NCBI GenBank assembly: GCA_030450335.1
Contig: JAKDIS010000018.1
Location: 1 to 28,666, forward strand
DNA length: 28,666 nucleotides
Reading direction: 5' to 3'
Origin: Corynebacterium sp.
GTDB lineage: Bacteria > Actinomycetota > Actinomycetes > Mycobacteriales > Mycobacteriaceae
The notes beneath the pieces were generated by a model. The model made no database searches and was not told the origin of the DNA. It worked only from the letters and a program-made list of their open reading frames with translations. Shown piece by piece: positions 1 through 6,418 of the stretch. Numbering within the stretch: position 1 is the first letter of the stretch; every line of letters starts with the position of its first letter. A program made the position numbers and the translations under genes.

Positions 1-22
1 GATTCCCCATAGCTCCACAGAC

Positions 23-54
23 AAGGAACCCGCCGGTCGTCCGGCGGGTTCCTT
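23..54. terminator. Intrinsic terminator hairpin, perfect 14-bp stem
   Basis: Positions 23-36 (AAGGAACCCGCCGG) pair perfectly with 41-54 around a TCGT loop. The hairpin lies 17 bp beyond the stop of the minus-strand LGFP lipoprotein gene, so it probably ends that transcript. It could also serve a plus-strand gene to the left of the window. The T-tract is weak on both strands, as is common in high-GC actinobacteria. Confidence 0.8.
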
Positions 55-71
55 CGTGTGTGGGGGAGGTG

Positions 72-638
72 TTACTCGTTGCCCTCCACGTCGGCGTCCC
101 AGGTGCCGTCCTCGTCCTGCATCCAGGAGATCGTGCCGTTCTCGAACTGCTGGGTCCAGCCCTGCATCGCGTCCCCGGACTCCGGGGCGGTGGGCAGACC
201 GATCTCGTTTTCCAGGCCGCCGTCGTTCGCCCAGGTCTCACCGATCATGCCGATGAGCGGGGTGACTTCGCCGCTGTCGTTCTCCACGGCCCACCCGTTG
301 TCGAACGTGGCCAGGGTCGCGCCGTCGGCGCTCTCCACGTTCTGCACGGCGCCCCACTCGCCCTGCTCGCCGCCTGCCTCGTCGTAGGCGGCCTGCAGGC
401 CCTCGGGGAGCTCGGTGTCGCCTGAGCCCTCTGAGCCCTCGGCGCTCTCGGACTCGGTGGACTCCGCCTCGGTGGATTCGGAGCCGCCCATGGCGTCGGA
501 CGCCTCGGCGGCGCCGCTCTCCGCGGCCGAGCTGGCGTCCGAGACGCTGTCGGAATCGTCGTCGCTGCACGCCGCCGCTCCGAGGAGGAGGCCGCCTGCG
601 GCGACGGCGGTGAAGGTGCGTTTGAGAATGGACTTCAT
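72..638 (-). CDS. LGFP repeat-containing lipoprotein
   Basis: This is a 188-aa secreted lipoprotein. Residues 1-24 are a signal peptide with basic start (MKSILKR), a hydrophobic stretch and a lipobox ending AAAC, so Cys24 should be lipidated. Residues 25-76 form a Ser/Glu/Asp-rich linker that would hold the domain away from the membrane. The C-terminal part contains LGFP-type motifs: IGLPT at 146-150 followed by GWTQQFENGTISW at 160-172. LGFP repeats occur in mycolic-acid-bacterial envelope proteins and are thought to anchor or organise the cell wall; that role is inferred here. The ATG is preceded by GGAAGG about 10 nt upstream, close to the GGAAAGG in front of the two small genes that diverge from it. 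The gene is monocistronic and ends before the hairpin at 23-54. Confidence 0.85.
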   Translation of the reverse strand: MKSILKRTFTAVAAGGLLLGAAACSDDDSDSVSDASSAAESGAAEASDAMGGSESTEAESTESESAEGSEGSGDTELPEGLQAAYDEAGGEQGEWGAVQNVESADGATLATFDNGWAVENDSGEVTPLIGMIGETWANDGGLENEIGLPTAPESGDAMQGWTQQFENGTISWMQDEDGTWDADVEGNE

Positions 639-717
639 GGTGAAACTGCCTTCCGTGTCAAATCGGGGGTGTAGTTCACCTTCCCTTTCTACCTGACGGC
701 GACGAAGCCTGCACGGC

Positions 718-723
718 TATGCT
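718..723 (+). promoter_or_regulatory. Putative -10 element of the first small porin-like gene
   Basis: TATGCT in the context GCTATGCTTG matches the corynebacterial -10 pattern and would give a 5' leader of roughly 30 nt carrying the ribosome-binding site ACGGAAAGG. No convincing -35 is visible, which is usual in this genus. Confidence 0.45.
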
Positions 724-760
724 TGTCGCTGTCATACCCCTCCCACGGAAAGGTCCCCTC

Positions 761-931
761 ATGGACGCCCTGTTCGAACCCATCCTCAACCTGCTCAGCT
801 CCACCGTCGGCCTGGGCTCGTCGATCGCCACCGGCAACCCGATCGGCATCGGCTCCTCCACCCTGGAGCTCGGCTCCTCGGCGATCGACCTGAGCACCGC
901 CGGCTCCTCGGTCCTGGAGGCGCAGGACTGA
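761..931 (+). CDS. Small acidic Ser/Gly-rich protein, porin-like, paralogue 1
   Basis: A 56-aa protein starting MDALFEPILNLL, chosen because ACGGAAAGG lies 7-8 nt before this ATG. It has no signal peptide and contains no Lys, Arg, His, Cys, Trp or Tyr, with six acidic residues. GSS triplets occur at 19, 31, 38 and 48, and the ten-residue motif GSSTLELGSS at 31-40 recurs in the next gene. Size, acidity, lack of signal peptide and tandem arrangement resemble the corynebacterial mycomembrane porins PorA (45 aa) and PorH (57 aa). I see no clear residue-level identity to those, so porin function is inference. Ser-rich small mycomembrane proteins are known targets of O-mycoloylation, which would be an alternative role. 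Confidence 0.7.
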   Translation: MDALFEPILNLLSSTVGLGSSIATGNPIGIGSSTLELGSSAIDLSTAGSSVLEAQD

Positions 932-948
932 TCAGGTGGGGGTGGCGG
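928..948. repeat. 21-bp repeat, copy 1 (downstream of first small gene)
   Basis: This segment starts with CTGATCAGG and matches 1241-1261 at 19 of 21 positions. Here it overlaps the stop codon of the first small gene; the second copy covers the 3' end of the minus-strand membrane protein gene. It suggests that the two small genes arose by tandem duplication including downstream DNA. Confidence 0.6.
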
Positions 949-990
949 GACGATTTTCAGCAATATCCCTTTCCTGGGGAAACGTTCGCC

Positions 991-996
991 TAGTGT
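991..996 (+). promoter_or_regulatory. Putative -10 element of the second small porin-like gene
   Basis: TAGTGT in the context GCCTAGTGTC lies about 50 nt before the ATG at 1046 and 60 nt after the first gene's stop. A separate promoter for each small gene would fit PorA/PorH practice, but no -35 is convincing and the assignment is tentative. Confidence 0.35.
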
Positions 997-1045
997 CAAC
1001 CCCGTCACCGCGTCATAGGACGCTCACACTACGGAAAGGTCCGTC

Positions 1046-1225
1046 ATGGAATCTCTCGTCACCCTCATCGAATCGGTCTTCGCCTTCGGCTCCTCGGCGC
1101 TGGAGCTCGGCTCCACCGTGCTCTCCGGGGACGGCTCACTGGCCGTCGGCTCCGGCGTCCTCGACCTCGGATCCTCGGCCGCAGAGCTCAGCGGGGCCGG
1201 CTCCGCTGTCGTCCAGGGGAGCTGA
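1046..1225 (+). CDS. Small acidic Ser/Gly-rich protein, porin-like, paralogue 2
   Basis: A 59-aa protein starting MESLVTLIESVF, with TACGGAAAGG before its ATG, almost the same ribosome-binding site as paralogue 1. It also lacks Lys, Arg, His, Cys, Trp and Tyr and has six acidic residues. The ten-residue motif GSxxLxLGSx occurs twice, at 15-24 (GSSALELGST) and 35-44 (GSGVLDLGSS). The C-terminal half aligns with paralogue 1 (AELSGAGSAV against IDLSTAGSSV). It is below common ORF length cut-offs and would be missed by many annotations. Hydrophobic residues alternate with small ones, so an amphipathic helix that oligomerises in the outer (mycolate) membrane is plausible. That is inference from PorA/PorH, not an observed homology. 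Confidence 0.68.
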   Translation: MESLVTLIESVFAFGSSALELGSTVLSGDGSLAVGSGVLDLGSSAAELSGAGSAVVQGS

Positions 1226-1237
1226 CCTGAGGGCGCA

Positions 1238-1251
1238 CGCCTGATCAGGCG
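1238..1251. repeat. Perfect 14-bp palindrome at convergent gene ends
   Basis: CGCCTGATCAGGCG reads the same on both strands and contains the TGA stop of the minus-strand membrane protein. It sits between the convergent ends of the second small gene and that gene, so it may act as a weak bidirectional terminator or a protein-binding site. It has no loop and no T-tract, so termination is uncertain. Confidence 0.4.
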
Positions 1252-2162
1252 GGGGTGACGGTGCGGCGGTTCTTGAGTGCCGCCGCGCCGACCAGCGCAC
1301 AGCCGATCGCGACCCAGGCGAGCAGGACCCACACGGAGTGGGCGATGCCCGCACCGTCGAAGAAGGCCACCGAGCGGGTCGCGTTGCCCGCCGCACCGAT
1401 CGGCAGGTACTGGCCGATCGCGCCCCAGGGGGAGGGGAGCCACTGCCAGCCCGTGGCGATGCCGGACAGCGGGTTGGACACGAACAGGGTCAGCACCGCG
1501 CCGATGCCCAGGCCGGGGGCCCCGATGAGCGCCTCCAGGCCGAGGACGAACAGCGACGTACCGGCGATGCCGAGTGCGAGCACCCCGGCGGTCTCCCAGT
1601 AGTTGCCGTCGAAGGTGCCGAAACCGAACTGCAGGATCGCACCCACCGCCAGGCCCGCGGCCAGCGAGAACACCATCGATCCGACGATGCGCAGGCCGTA
1701 GCGCTTCTTCATGGTGAGCGACAGGACGGCCGCCGACACCATGCCGCCGAAGGCCAGCGGCAGCGCCAGGGCGCTGAGCCCGCCGGCGCTCGGGTCGTCC
1801 TGCGTGGTCGGTGCGACGTCCTCCACCGTGGCGTCCATGCCCTCGGCGACGCCGGTGAGCACCTGCGTGTAGGGGGTGCCCGCGCCGGAGGCGGTGTAGA
1901 CCGTCGCGCCGTCCGCCGCGACGGTGACGGCGCCGACGGCGTCGCGGGAGAGGACGGCGTTCCGGGCGTCCGACGGGTCGTCGTAGGTGGTGACCTCGAA
2001 CTTCTCGTCGAGCTGGCTGACGACCGCGTCGGGCGCGGAGACGGCGATCGGGATGTCGTACGGGCCGGAGTGCATCTGCGGGGAGAGGAAGGCGAGCAGC
2101 ATCAGTGTGACCGCGGCCGTGAGGCCGAGGATGATGCCGCCGAGCTTGAGCGTGGTCTTCAT
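1245..2162 (-). CDS. Polytopic membrane protein, ABC-2/YhgE-like family, TetR-linked
   Basis: A 305-aa membrane protein. One N-terminal transmembrane segment (about 9-27) is followed by a large extracytoplasmic region (about 28-130). Further helices follow near 131-150, 158-182, 190-230 and 275-296. This layout, with a conserved-looking NPLSGIATGWQWLPSPWG stretch near 230-247, resembles the ABC-2-type/YhgE-Pip-like membrane proteins often found next to TetR repressors and often linked to efflux or envelope stress. The start at MKTTLKLGG was chosen because AGGAG lies six bases before it; longer in-frame ATGs at 2177 and 2273 lack such a site. The gene diverges from the TetR gene at 2258, with a palindrome between them, so it is probably the regulator's target. 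The substrate is unknown. Confidence 0.75.
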   Translation of the reverse strand: MKTTLKLGGIILGLTAAVTLMLLAFLSPQMHSGPYDIPIAVSAPDAVVSQLDEKFEVTTYDDPSDARNAVLSRDAVGAVTVAADGATVYTASGAGTPYTQVLTGVAEGMDATVEDVAPTTQDDPSAGGLSALALPLAFGGMVSAAVLSLTMKKRYGLRIVGSMVFSLAAGLAVGAILQFGFGTFDGNYWETAGVLALGIAGTSLFVLGLEALIGAPGLGIGAVLTLFVSNPLSGIATGWQWLPSPWGAIGQYLPIGAAGNATRSVAFFDGAGIAHSVWVLLAWVAIGCALVGAAALKNRRTVTPA

Positions 2163-2200
2163 GAGGGACTCCTGCATGGTAGCGTGATAAATGGAACAAG

Positions 2201-2222
2201 GCGCTCCGTTTTTGTGGAGCGT
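2201..2222. promoter_or_regulatory. Candidate TetR operator palindrome
   Basis: The arms GCGCTCC (2201-2207) and GGAGCGT (2216-2222) flank an A/T-rich core, giving a 22-bp near-perfect palindrome in the 95-bp gap between the divergent membrane protein and TetR genes. Position and symmetry are typical of a TetR-family operator that controls both genes. Confidence 0.65.
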
Positions 2223-2257
2223 AATCCTCCGGTTACCGAGATGCAAGAGGAGAGCCG

Positions 2258-2833
2258 ATGCGAGCCGACGCACGGGAGAAACGGGCGGCCCTGCTCACCG
2301 CCGCCTGGGACCTATTCGCCGAGGACGGGCCCGAGGTGCCGCTGCGCACCGTGGCCGCACGGGCCGACGTGGGCATCGCCACGCTCTACCGGCACTTCCC
2401 GACCCGGGAGGACCTCATGGTCGGGCTCATCGAGGACATGGCCGGACGCGTCCTGGCCATCATCGAACGCCATGTCGCCGACTGGGACGGGGGGTCGGAG
2501 GGGTGGCGCAACTTCGTGCACGAGATCGCCGCGCTGAAGGTCGCCGCGCTGGCAGAACGCTCCATCGCCGTGATCCCGGTGGACGGCCGGGTCTGGGTCG
2601 AGACCGAGCCCGTGCGCGAGGAGTTCCTGGCGGCCTACCGCACCATCCTCGACCTCGCCGCCTCCAGCGGTTTCGTGGAGGACGACCTGTCGCCGTGGCG
2701 CTTCCACCTCGGCCTGGCGGCGGTGTCACGCCCCATGCCGGAGAAGGCCGAGCGCTTCGCGCCCGGTCAGGCAGACTGGTTGATCGACACCTTCATCGAC
2801 GGGTTGCGGGGTAGGCGCGCAGCGCTCGGCTGA
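2258..2833 (+). CDS. TetR/AcrR family transcriptional regulator
   Basis: A 191-aa one-component repressor. The N-terminal 50 residues form the TetR DNA-binding domain: AALLTAAWDLFAEDG leads into the helix-turn-helix at about 27-47, ending in the typical ATLYRHFPTREDL. The rest is the variable ligand-binding and dimerisation domain, so no ligand can be named. The ATG is preceded by GAGGAGAG at good spacing. The gene is divergent from the membrane protein gene and the palindrome at 2201-2222 is the likely operator, giving autorepression and control of the neighbour. Its last 41 bp overlap the convergent winged-helix gene. Confidence 0.9.
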   Translation: MRADAREKRAALLTAAWDLFAEDGPEVPLRTVAARADVGIATLYRHFPTREDLMVGLIEDMAGRVLAIIERHVADWDGGSEGWRNFVHEIAALKVAALAERSIAVIPVDGRVWVETEPVREEFLAAYRTILDLAASSGFVEDDLSPWRFHLGLAAVSRPMPEKAERFAPGQADWLIDTFIDGLRGRRAALG

Positions 2834-3797
2834 CGTCGCGTCGCGCCGTCGCGCTGAGCTCCCGGAAGGGGGCCACGTCGGAAGACGACGAGGACGACCA
2901 GGTCGCGATGAACTTCCCGCCGCGCACCACCGTCCGGCGGAACACCCCACGGTTGCCGGGGGCGACCTGCTCGTGGTGGTCGGACGCCAGGAAGGACAAC
3001 CGGTCGCGGTACCCCAGCATCACCTCGTCGAAGGCGGGCAGTGCGAAGGTGCCGTGGGCCCGGCGGGAGACCGCGGCGAGTTCGTCGTACAGGCCCGGAC
3101 GGTGGTGGAGCCCGTCGGTGGTCTCGACCTCGCCGGCGATCTCGGCGAAGGCGTCCTTCACCACCCGCTGGGAAAGCTTCGTCCACCACGCGAAGTCGCG
3201 CAGGTCCGCCGGGCCGTGGCCGGTGAGGTAGCGCAGCAGCAGCTCGGCGGCGGGGGAGCGGTCCGCGGTGTACGGCACCGCCGTGGCGGGGACGATGAGC
3301 TGGTCGGCGCCGTCGAACGGTCCGTAGACGGCGGTGCCGTGCAGCATCATGTCGCGGATCATCAGGTAGCGGAAACCCCGGTCGTCCGGGAAACCGTGGC
3401 GGGCCCACAGCTCGCCCAGCCCGGCACGGGTGAGGCCCGGGGAGCCCAGGAAGACGTCGTGTGCGCGGGTCACCTCGGCCCGGGAGAACCCCTCCTTCTC
3501 CCAGCGCCGGGCGGACTCACGGCGCTGCTGGCCGGCGCACAGTTCGGTGACCCAGCCGACGTCGCGGGCGGACAGGGCGAATACGGTGGAACGCATCGGG
3601 TAGCCGCGGACGACCTCCCCGGCGTCGAAGGCGGCGCGCACGTCCGTGCTCTTCGGCAGTCGCAGCGCCAACGACGCCAGCACGCCGGTGAGGTCCTGGC
3701 CCTGCATCGGGCCCATGGCCTCCAGCAGGTCGACGGCGGAGTCCGCGGGGGAGAGCAGCCCCTGCGCGACCAGCCGGGCCTCGACCAGCGAGGGCAT
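2793..3797 (-). CDS. Winged-helix DNA-binding protein, AlkZ-like (HTH_42) DNA glycosylase family
   Basis: A 334-aa protein of the winged-helix HTH_42 family, which includes Streptomyces AlkZ (an interstrand-crosslink DNA glycosylase) and E. coli YcaQ. The MQGQD stretch places Gln32-Gly-Gln34 where these enzymes carry their catalytic Q-x-Q/D motif. Other family signatures are RGYPMRSTVFAL (64-75), GPADLRDFAWWTKLS (195-209) and LPAFDEVMLGYRDR (253-266). Base-excision activity on alkylated or crosslinked DNA is inferred from the family. The ATG immediately follows the TAG stop of the upstream SGNH hydrolase (TAGATG), with no separate ribosome-binding site, so it is likely translated by coupling. 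The 3' end overlaps the convergent TetR gene by 41 bp. Confidence 0.8.
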   Translation of the reverse strand: MPSLVEARLVAQGLLSPADSAVDLLEAMGPMQGQDLTGVLASLALRLPKSTDVRAAFDAGEVVRGYPMRSTVFALSARDVGWVTELCAGQQRRESARRWEKEGFSRAEVTRAHDVFLGSPGLTRAGLGELWARHGFPDDRGFRYLMIRDMMLHGTAVYGPFDGADQLIVPATAVPYTADRSPAAELLLRYLTGHGPADLRDFAWWTKLSQRVVKDAFAEIAGEVETTDGLHHRPGLYDELAAVSRRAHGTFALPAFDEVMLGYRDRLSFLASDHHEQVAPGNRGVFRRTVVRGGKFIATWSSSSSSDVAPFRELSATARRDVSRALRAYPATRR

Positions 3798-4667
3798 CTA
3801 GACGGCGCGGGACATCCGGTCGGCGATGAAGGTGGAGCCCTTCAGCGACGGGTGGATCATCATGTTGTAGTTCGGGGTGGTGGTGTCGAGGATGCCCGCC
3901 ACGTACCGGTTCTGGTCGGGGGAGCAGGTCGCGTTGCCGGCGGACTCGGTCTTCAGGTCCACGAAGGACGCGCCGATCTGGCGGGCGGCCTCCTGCTGGT
4001 TGCCGCGCAGCCAGATCTCCACGTCGCTGAGCACCGGGATCGGCAGGCCGGCGGGGAAGTTCGGGACCACGTTGGCGAAGCAGAACATGCCGTTGGAGGT
4101 GATCGCCATCTGCCCGGCCATCACGATGCGCGCACCCGGGGCGGCGGAACGCACCTTCGCCGCGGCGGCGCGCACGTCCGAGAGGTAGCGGTTGCGCACG
4201 TCGCCCGGGTCCAGGAAGTTGGCGCCGTTGTCGGTGCCACCGGGGCCGAAGTTGTTCATCCCGTAGTTCAGCACCACGGTGCGGGTGCCGCGGTGGATGT
4301 CGCCGGCGTTGACGGCGCGGTCGATGCGGCCCAGGGCGCTGTGGGAGGTCATCCCGGAGCAGGACCAGTCGGTCACCGCCAGGCCGTGGCGCTGCTGCAT
4401 CAGCCGCGGCCAGTTGTTCGGCGCCTGCAGGCAGTTGCCGCCGACCGGGTAGTTGTCGGGGACGAAGCCGTCGATGCCGCGCAGGGTGTTGTAGTACTGG
4501 TCCGGGTTCGCCGCGTAGGAGTCACCCATGACCACCACGTTGCCGGCCGGGGCAGCGGTCGCCATGGGTGCGGTGGCGAGGCCGAGGGCCACGGCGAGTG
4601 CGCCGACCACCGCGGTCGTCGCTCGGAAGAGTCGGTTGCGGCGGGGCTTGGCACGGTGGGTCGTCAC
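3798..4667 (-). CDS. Secreted SGNH/GDSL-family hydrolase
   Basis: A 289-aa exported esterase or lipase. Residues 1-39 form a signal peptide with an Arg-rich start, hydrophobic core and an ATA-A cleavage site near 38-39. SGNH blocks are visible: GDSYA with nucleophile Ser50, Gly105 in CSGMTS, Asn139 in GMNNFG and His272 in IHPSLKG. Cysteines at 79, 103, 196 and 248 may form disulfides. The start is a GTG at 4667 with GAGAGG about nine bases upstream; the longer ATG frame starting at 4913 runs through the divergent methyltransferase and lacks a signal peptide. Substrate is unknown; secreted corynebacterial SGNH enzymes usually act on acyl esters. It is the first gene of a two-gene unit with the AlkZ-like gene. 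Confidence 0.85.
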   Translation of the reverse strand: MTTHRAKPRRNRLFRATTAVVGALAVALGLATAPMATAAPAGNVVVMGDSYAANPDQYYNTLRGIDGFVPDNYPVGGNCLQAPNNWPRLMQQRHGLAVTDWSCSGMTSHSALGRIDRAVNAGDIHRGTRTVVLNYGMNNFGPGGTDNGANFLDPGDVRNRYLSDVRAAAAKVRSAAPGARIVMAGQMAITSNGMFCFANVVPNFPAGLPIPVLSDVEIWLRGNQQEAARQIGASFVDLKTESAGNATCSPDQNRYVAGILDTTTPNYNMMIHPSLKGSTFIADRMSRAV

Positions 4668-4787
4668 GTCTTTGGTCCTCTCGAAACGCGTGCGGGCACG
4701 CGGGTGCGCTTGAAACAGTCTGCCTGGTTCTAACGGTTCGCTGTGAGATGCCGTTACTTTTGCTGCCGACACTAGCAGGGTCCGTGG

Positions 4788-4793
4788 AACAAT
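4788..4793 (+). promoter_or_regulatory. Putative -10 element for leaderless methyltransferase mRNA
   Basis: AACAAT ends exactly seven bases before the ATG at 4801 and no Shine-Dalgarno sequence is present, the geometry expected if transcription starts at the ATG. Confidence 0.45.
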
Positions 4794-4800
4794 CAGCGGT

Positions 4801-5832
4801 ATGACGGAAATCGCCGACGACACCACCACCGCCGACCGGGCGCTGCGCCACTTGCGCACCGGCGGCACGCTGCTGTGGACGGGCGACTTCCACAACGCCC
4901 GCCAGCTGCTCAAGGCACTCGACCGGCGGCTGACGAAGCGGGCCGGGAGGCGTCGGACCGGGGATACCGACGCCGCGACGCTGTTCCTGCGCCAGCGCGC
5001 CGAACGCGCCGAGCGGGCGGACGTCCTGGGCCGCGTCCTCGTCGATCTGGGGGAGGACTACAGCCTCGACCTGCGACGGGCGCCGGACGTGCGCGAGGCG
5101 TGCCGGCACGCCTACGGGCAGGACGGCCCGCGGCGCGTGCCGTTCACCGAACTGCAGGGCGTCCTCGGCGCCTGGCAGTGGCACCTGCGCGGGGTGTGGG
5201 TCGAGGAGCTCGGCGACCACGTCCACCCGGACTACGGCGTCTTCTCGCCGACGCGCAGCGAGTACGTCGGCCTGGTCGACCGGCTCGCCGACGAGACGTC
5301 CGGACGCGACGTCCTGGAGATCGGCACCGGCACCGGCGTCCTCGCCGCCGTCCTGGCACGGCACGGGGCACGCGTGACGGCGACGGACGTCAGTGCGCGT
5401 GCCGTGACCTGCGCGCGCGCCAACCTGGAGCGCCTCGGGGTCTCCGCCGAGGTCGTGGAGGCCGACCTGTGGCTGCCCGGGCAGCGCGCGGACATCGTCG
5501 TGTTCAACCCGCCGTGGCTGCCGGGCACGCCGACCTCCGAACTGGAACTCGGCATCTACGACGACAGGTCGGACGCCCTGCGCCGCTACCTCGCCGGGCT
5601 CGCCGAGCACCTCACCGACGGCGGGGAGGGCTGGCTGGTGCTCTCCGACCTGGCCGAACACCTCGGCCTGCGCACCCGGGAGCAGCTGGAGGGGTGGATC
5701 GCCGACGGTGGGCTGCGCGTGGTCGGGCGGGAGGACACAGCCCCACGCCACCCGAAGGTCCGCGACGCCGACGACCCGCTGCACGTCGCCCGCAGCCGCG
5801 AGGTCACCTCGCTGTGGCGTCTGCGCGCCTAA
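4801..5832 (+). CDS. Class I SAM-dependent methyltransferase (HemK/RsmC-like)
   Basis: A 343-aa methyltransferase. An N-terminal region of about 150 residues without a recognised catalytic motif precedes a Rossmann core. That core has motif I LEIGTGTGV (172-180), the acidic residue after strand 2 in VTATDVS (192-198), and motif IV NPPW (236-239). The NPPW/NPPY motif is typical of enzymes that methylate amino groups of adenine, guanine or glutamine, such as HemK/PrmC or RsmC; the precise substrate cannot be read from the sequence. No ribosome-binding site is visible and AACAAT sits seven bases before the ATG, so leaderless expression is likely. The stop codon overlaps that of the convergent DUF4442 gene. 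Confidence 0.85.
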   Translation: MTEIADDTTTADRALRHLRTGGTLLWTGDFHNARQLLKALDRRLTKRAGRRRTGDTDAATLFLRQRAERAERADVLGRVLVDLGEDYSLDLRRAPDVREACRHAYGQDGPRRVPFTELQGVLGAWQWHLRGVWVEELGDHVHPDYGVFSPTRSEYVGLVDRLADETSGRDVLEIGTGTGVLAAVLARHGARVTATDVSARAVTCARANLERLGVSAEVVEADLWLPGQRADIVVFNPPWLPGTPTSELELGIYDDRSDALRRYLAGLAEHLTDGGEGWLVLSDLAEHLGLRTREQLEGWIADGGLRVVGREDTAPRHPKVRDADDPLHVARSREVTSLWRLRA

Positions 5833-6278
5833 CGCTTGCGCCGGTAGTACACCTGGCGGCGGACCGTGGCGACGGTGTCGCCGGCCTCGTCGGTGACGTC
5901 CACCTCGAACCAGTGCAGGTACTTGCGCCCCTCGGTGGTCTCCTCGCGGATGCGTTCGTAGGTGGCGTCGTCGATGCGCATGTCGGCGGTGAGGGTGCCG
6001 CGCCCCGGTTTGAGGAACGAGACCTCCGCGCCGACGTCCCACACGTTGAACCCGCCGCCCAGGCGCGCCATGGAGGCGAGCATGAAGAAGGGGTCGGTCA
6101 TCGACATGATCGTGCCGCCGAAGGCGGTACCCACGATGTTCCTGGTCAGGCGGTTGGGACGGTGGGTGACGAGGACGCGCGAGCCGTCCTGCGCGAACTC
6201 GCGGATCTTCACCCCGGCACCGAGCAGGGGCGGCCACAGGGGCATGAGACGTCGGAGCTGGGTGGTGTTGATGTCCAT
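5829..6278 (-). CDS. DUF4442 hotdog-fold (PaaI-like thioesterase superfamily) protein
   Basis: A 149-aa single-domain protein of the DUF4442 branch of the hotdog fold. Visible features are the LWPPLLGAGVKI opening, NRNIVGTAFGGTI-like core (NRLTRNIVGTAFGG) that corresponds to the hotdog helix, and the later VSFLKPGRGTL and YLHWFEVDVTDEAG strands. Members are often annotated as acyl-CoA or acyl-ACP thioesterases, but a catalytic residue cannot be assigned with confidence here. The start MDINTTQ was chosen because GGAG lies just upstream; the frame is open to an ATG at 6338 without such a site. It converges on the methyltransferase gene with overlapping stop codons and diverges from the glycerophosphodiesterase gene. 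Confidence 0.75.
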   Translation of the reverse strand: MDINTTQLRRLMPLWPPLLGAGVKIREFAQDGSRVLVTHRPNRLTRNIVGTAFGGTIMSMTDPFFMLASMARLGGGFNVWDVGAEVSFLKPGRGTLTADMRIDDATYERIREETTEGRKYLHWFEVDVTDEAGDTVATVRRQVYYRRKR

Positions 6279-6418
6279 GCTCTCCGTGTCTAGCACGATA
6301 GGCAACTGGTTGCTTAAGTTTCGGTGAACCTTCGGCAACGTCCCCTGCGGCGGGCGCGGCGGGCCGTTACGGTCAGATCGCCCCCGACGACAGCCCCCGA
6401 CAAAAGCCCAGGAGAACC

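Noticed and set aside
1338..2537. A 399-codon plus-strand frame opposite the membrane protein and into the TetR gene
   Set aside because: It is antisense to two well-supported genes, has Arg/Gly/His-rich composition typical of shadow frames in high-GC DNA and no family features.
2973..4733. A 586-codon plus-strand frame opposite the AlkZ-like and SGNH genes
   Set aside because: Composition is Gly/Val/His/Arg-rich without motifs, while the minus-strand genes have clear catalytic motifs.
4522..6237. A 571-codon minus-strand frame across the methyltransferase gene
   Set aside because: It crosses several divergent and convergent real genes and shows no family similarity.
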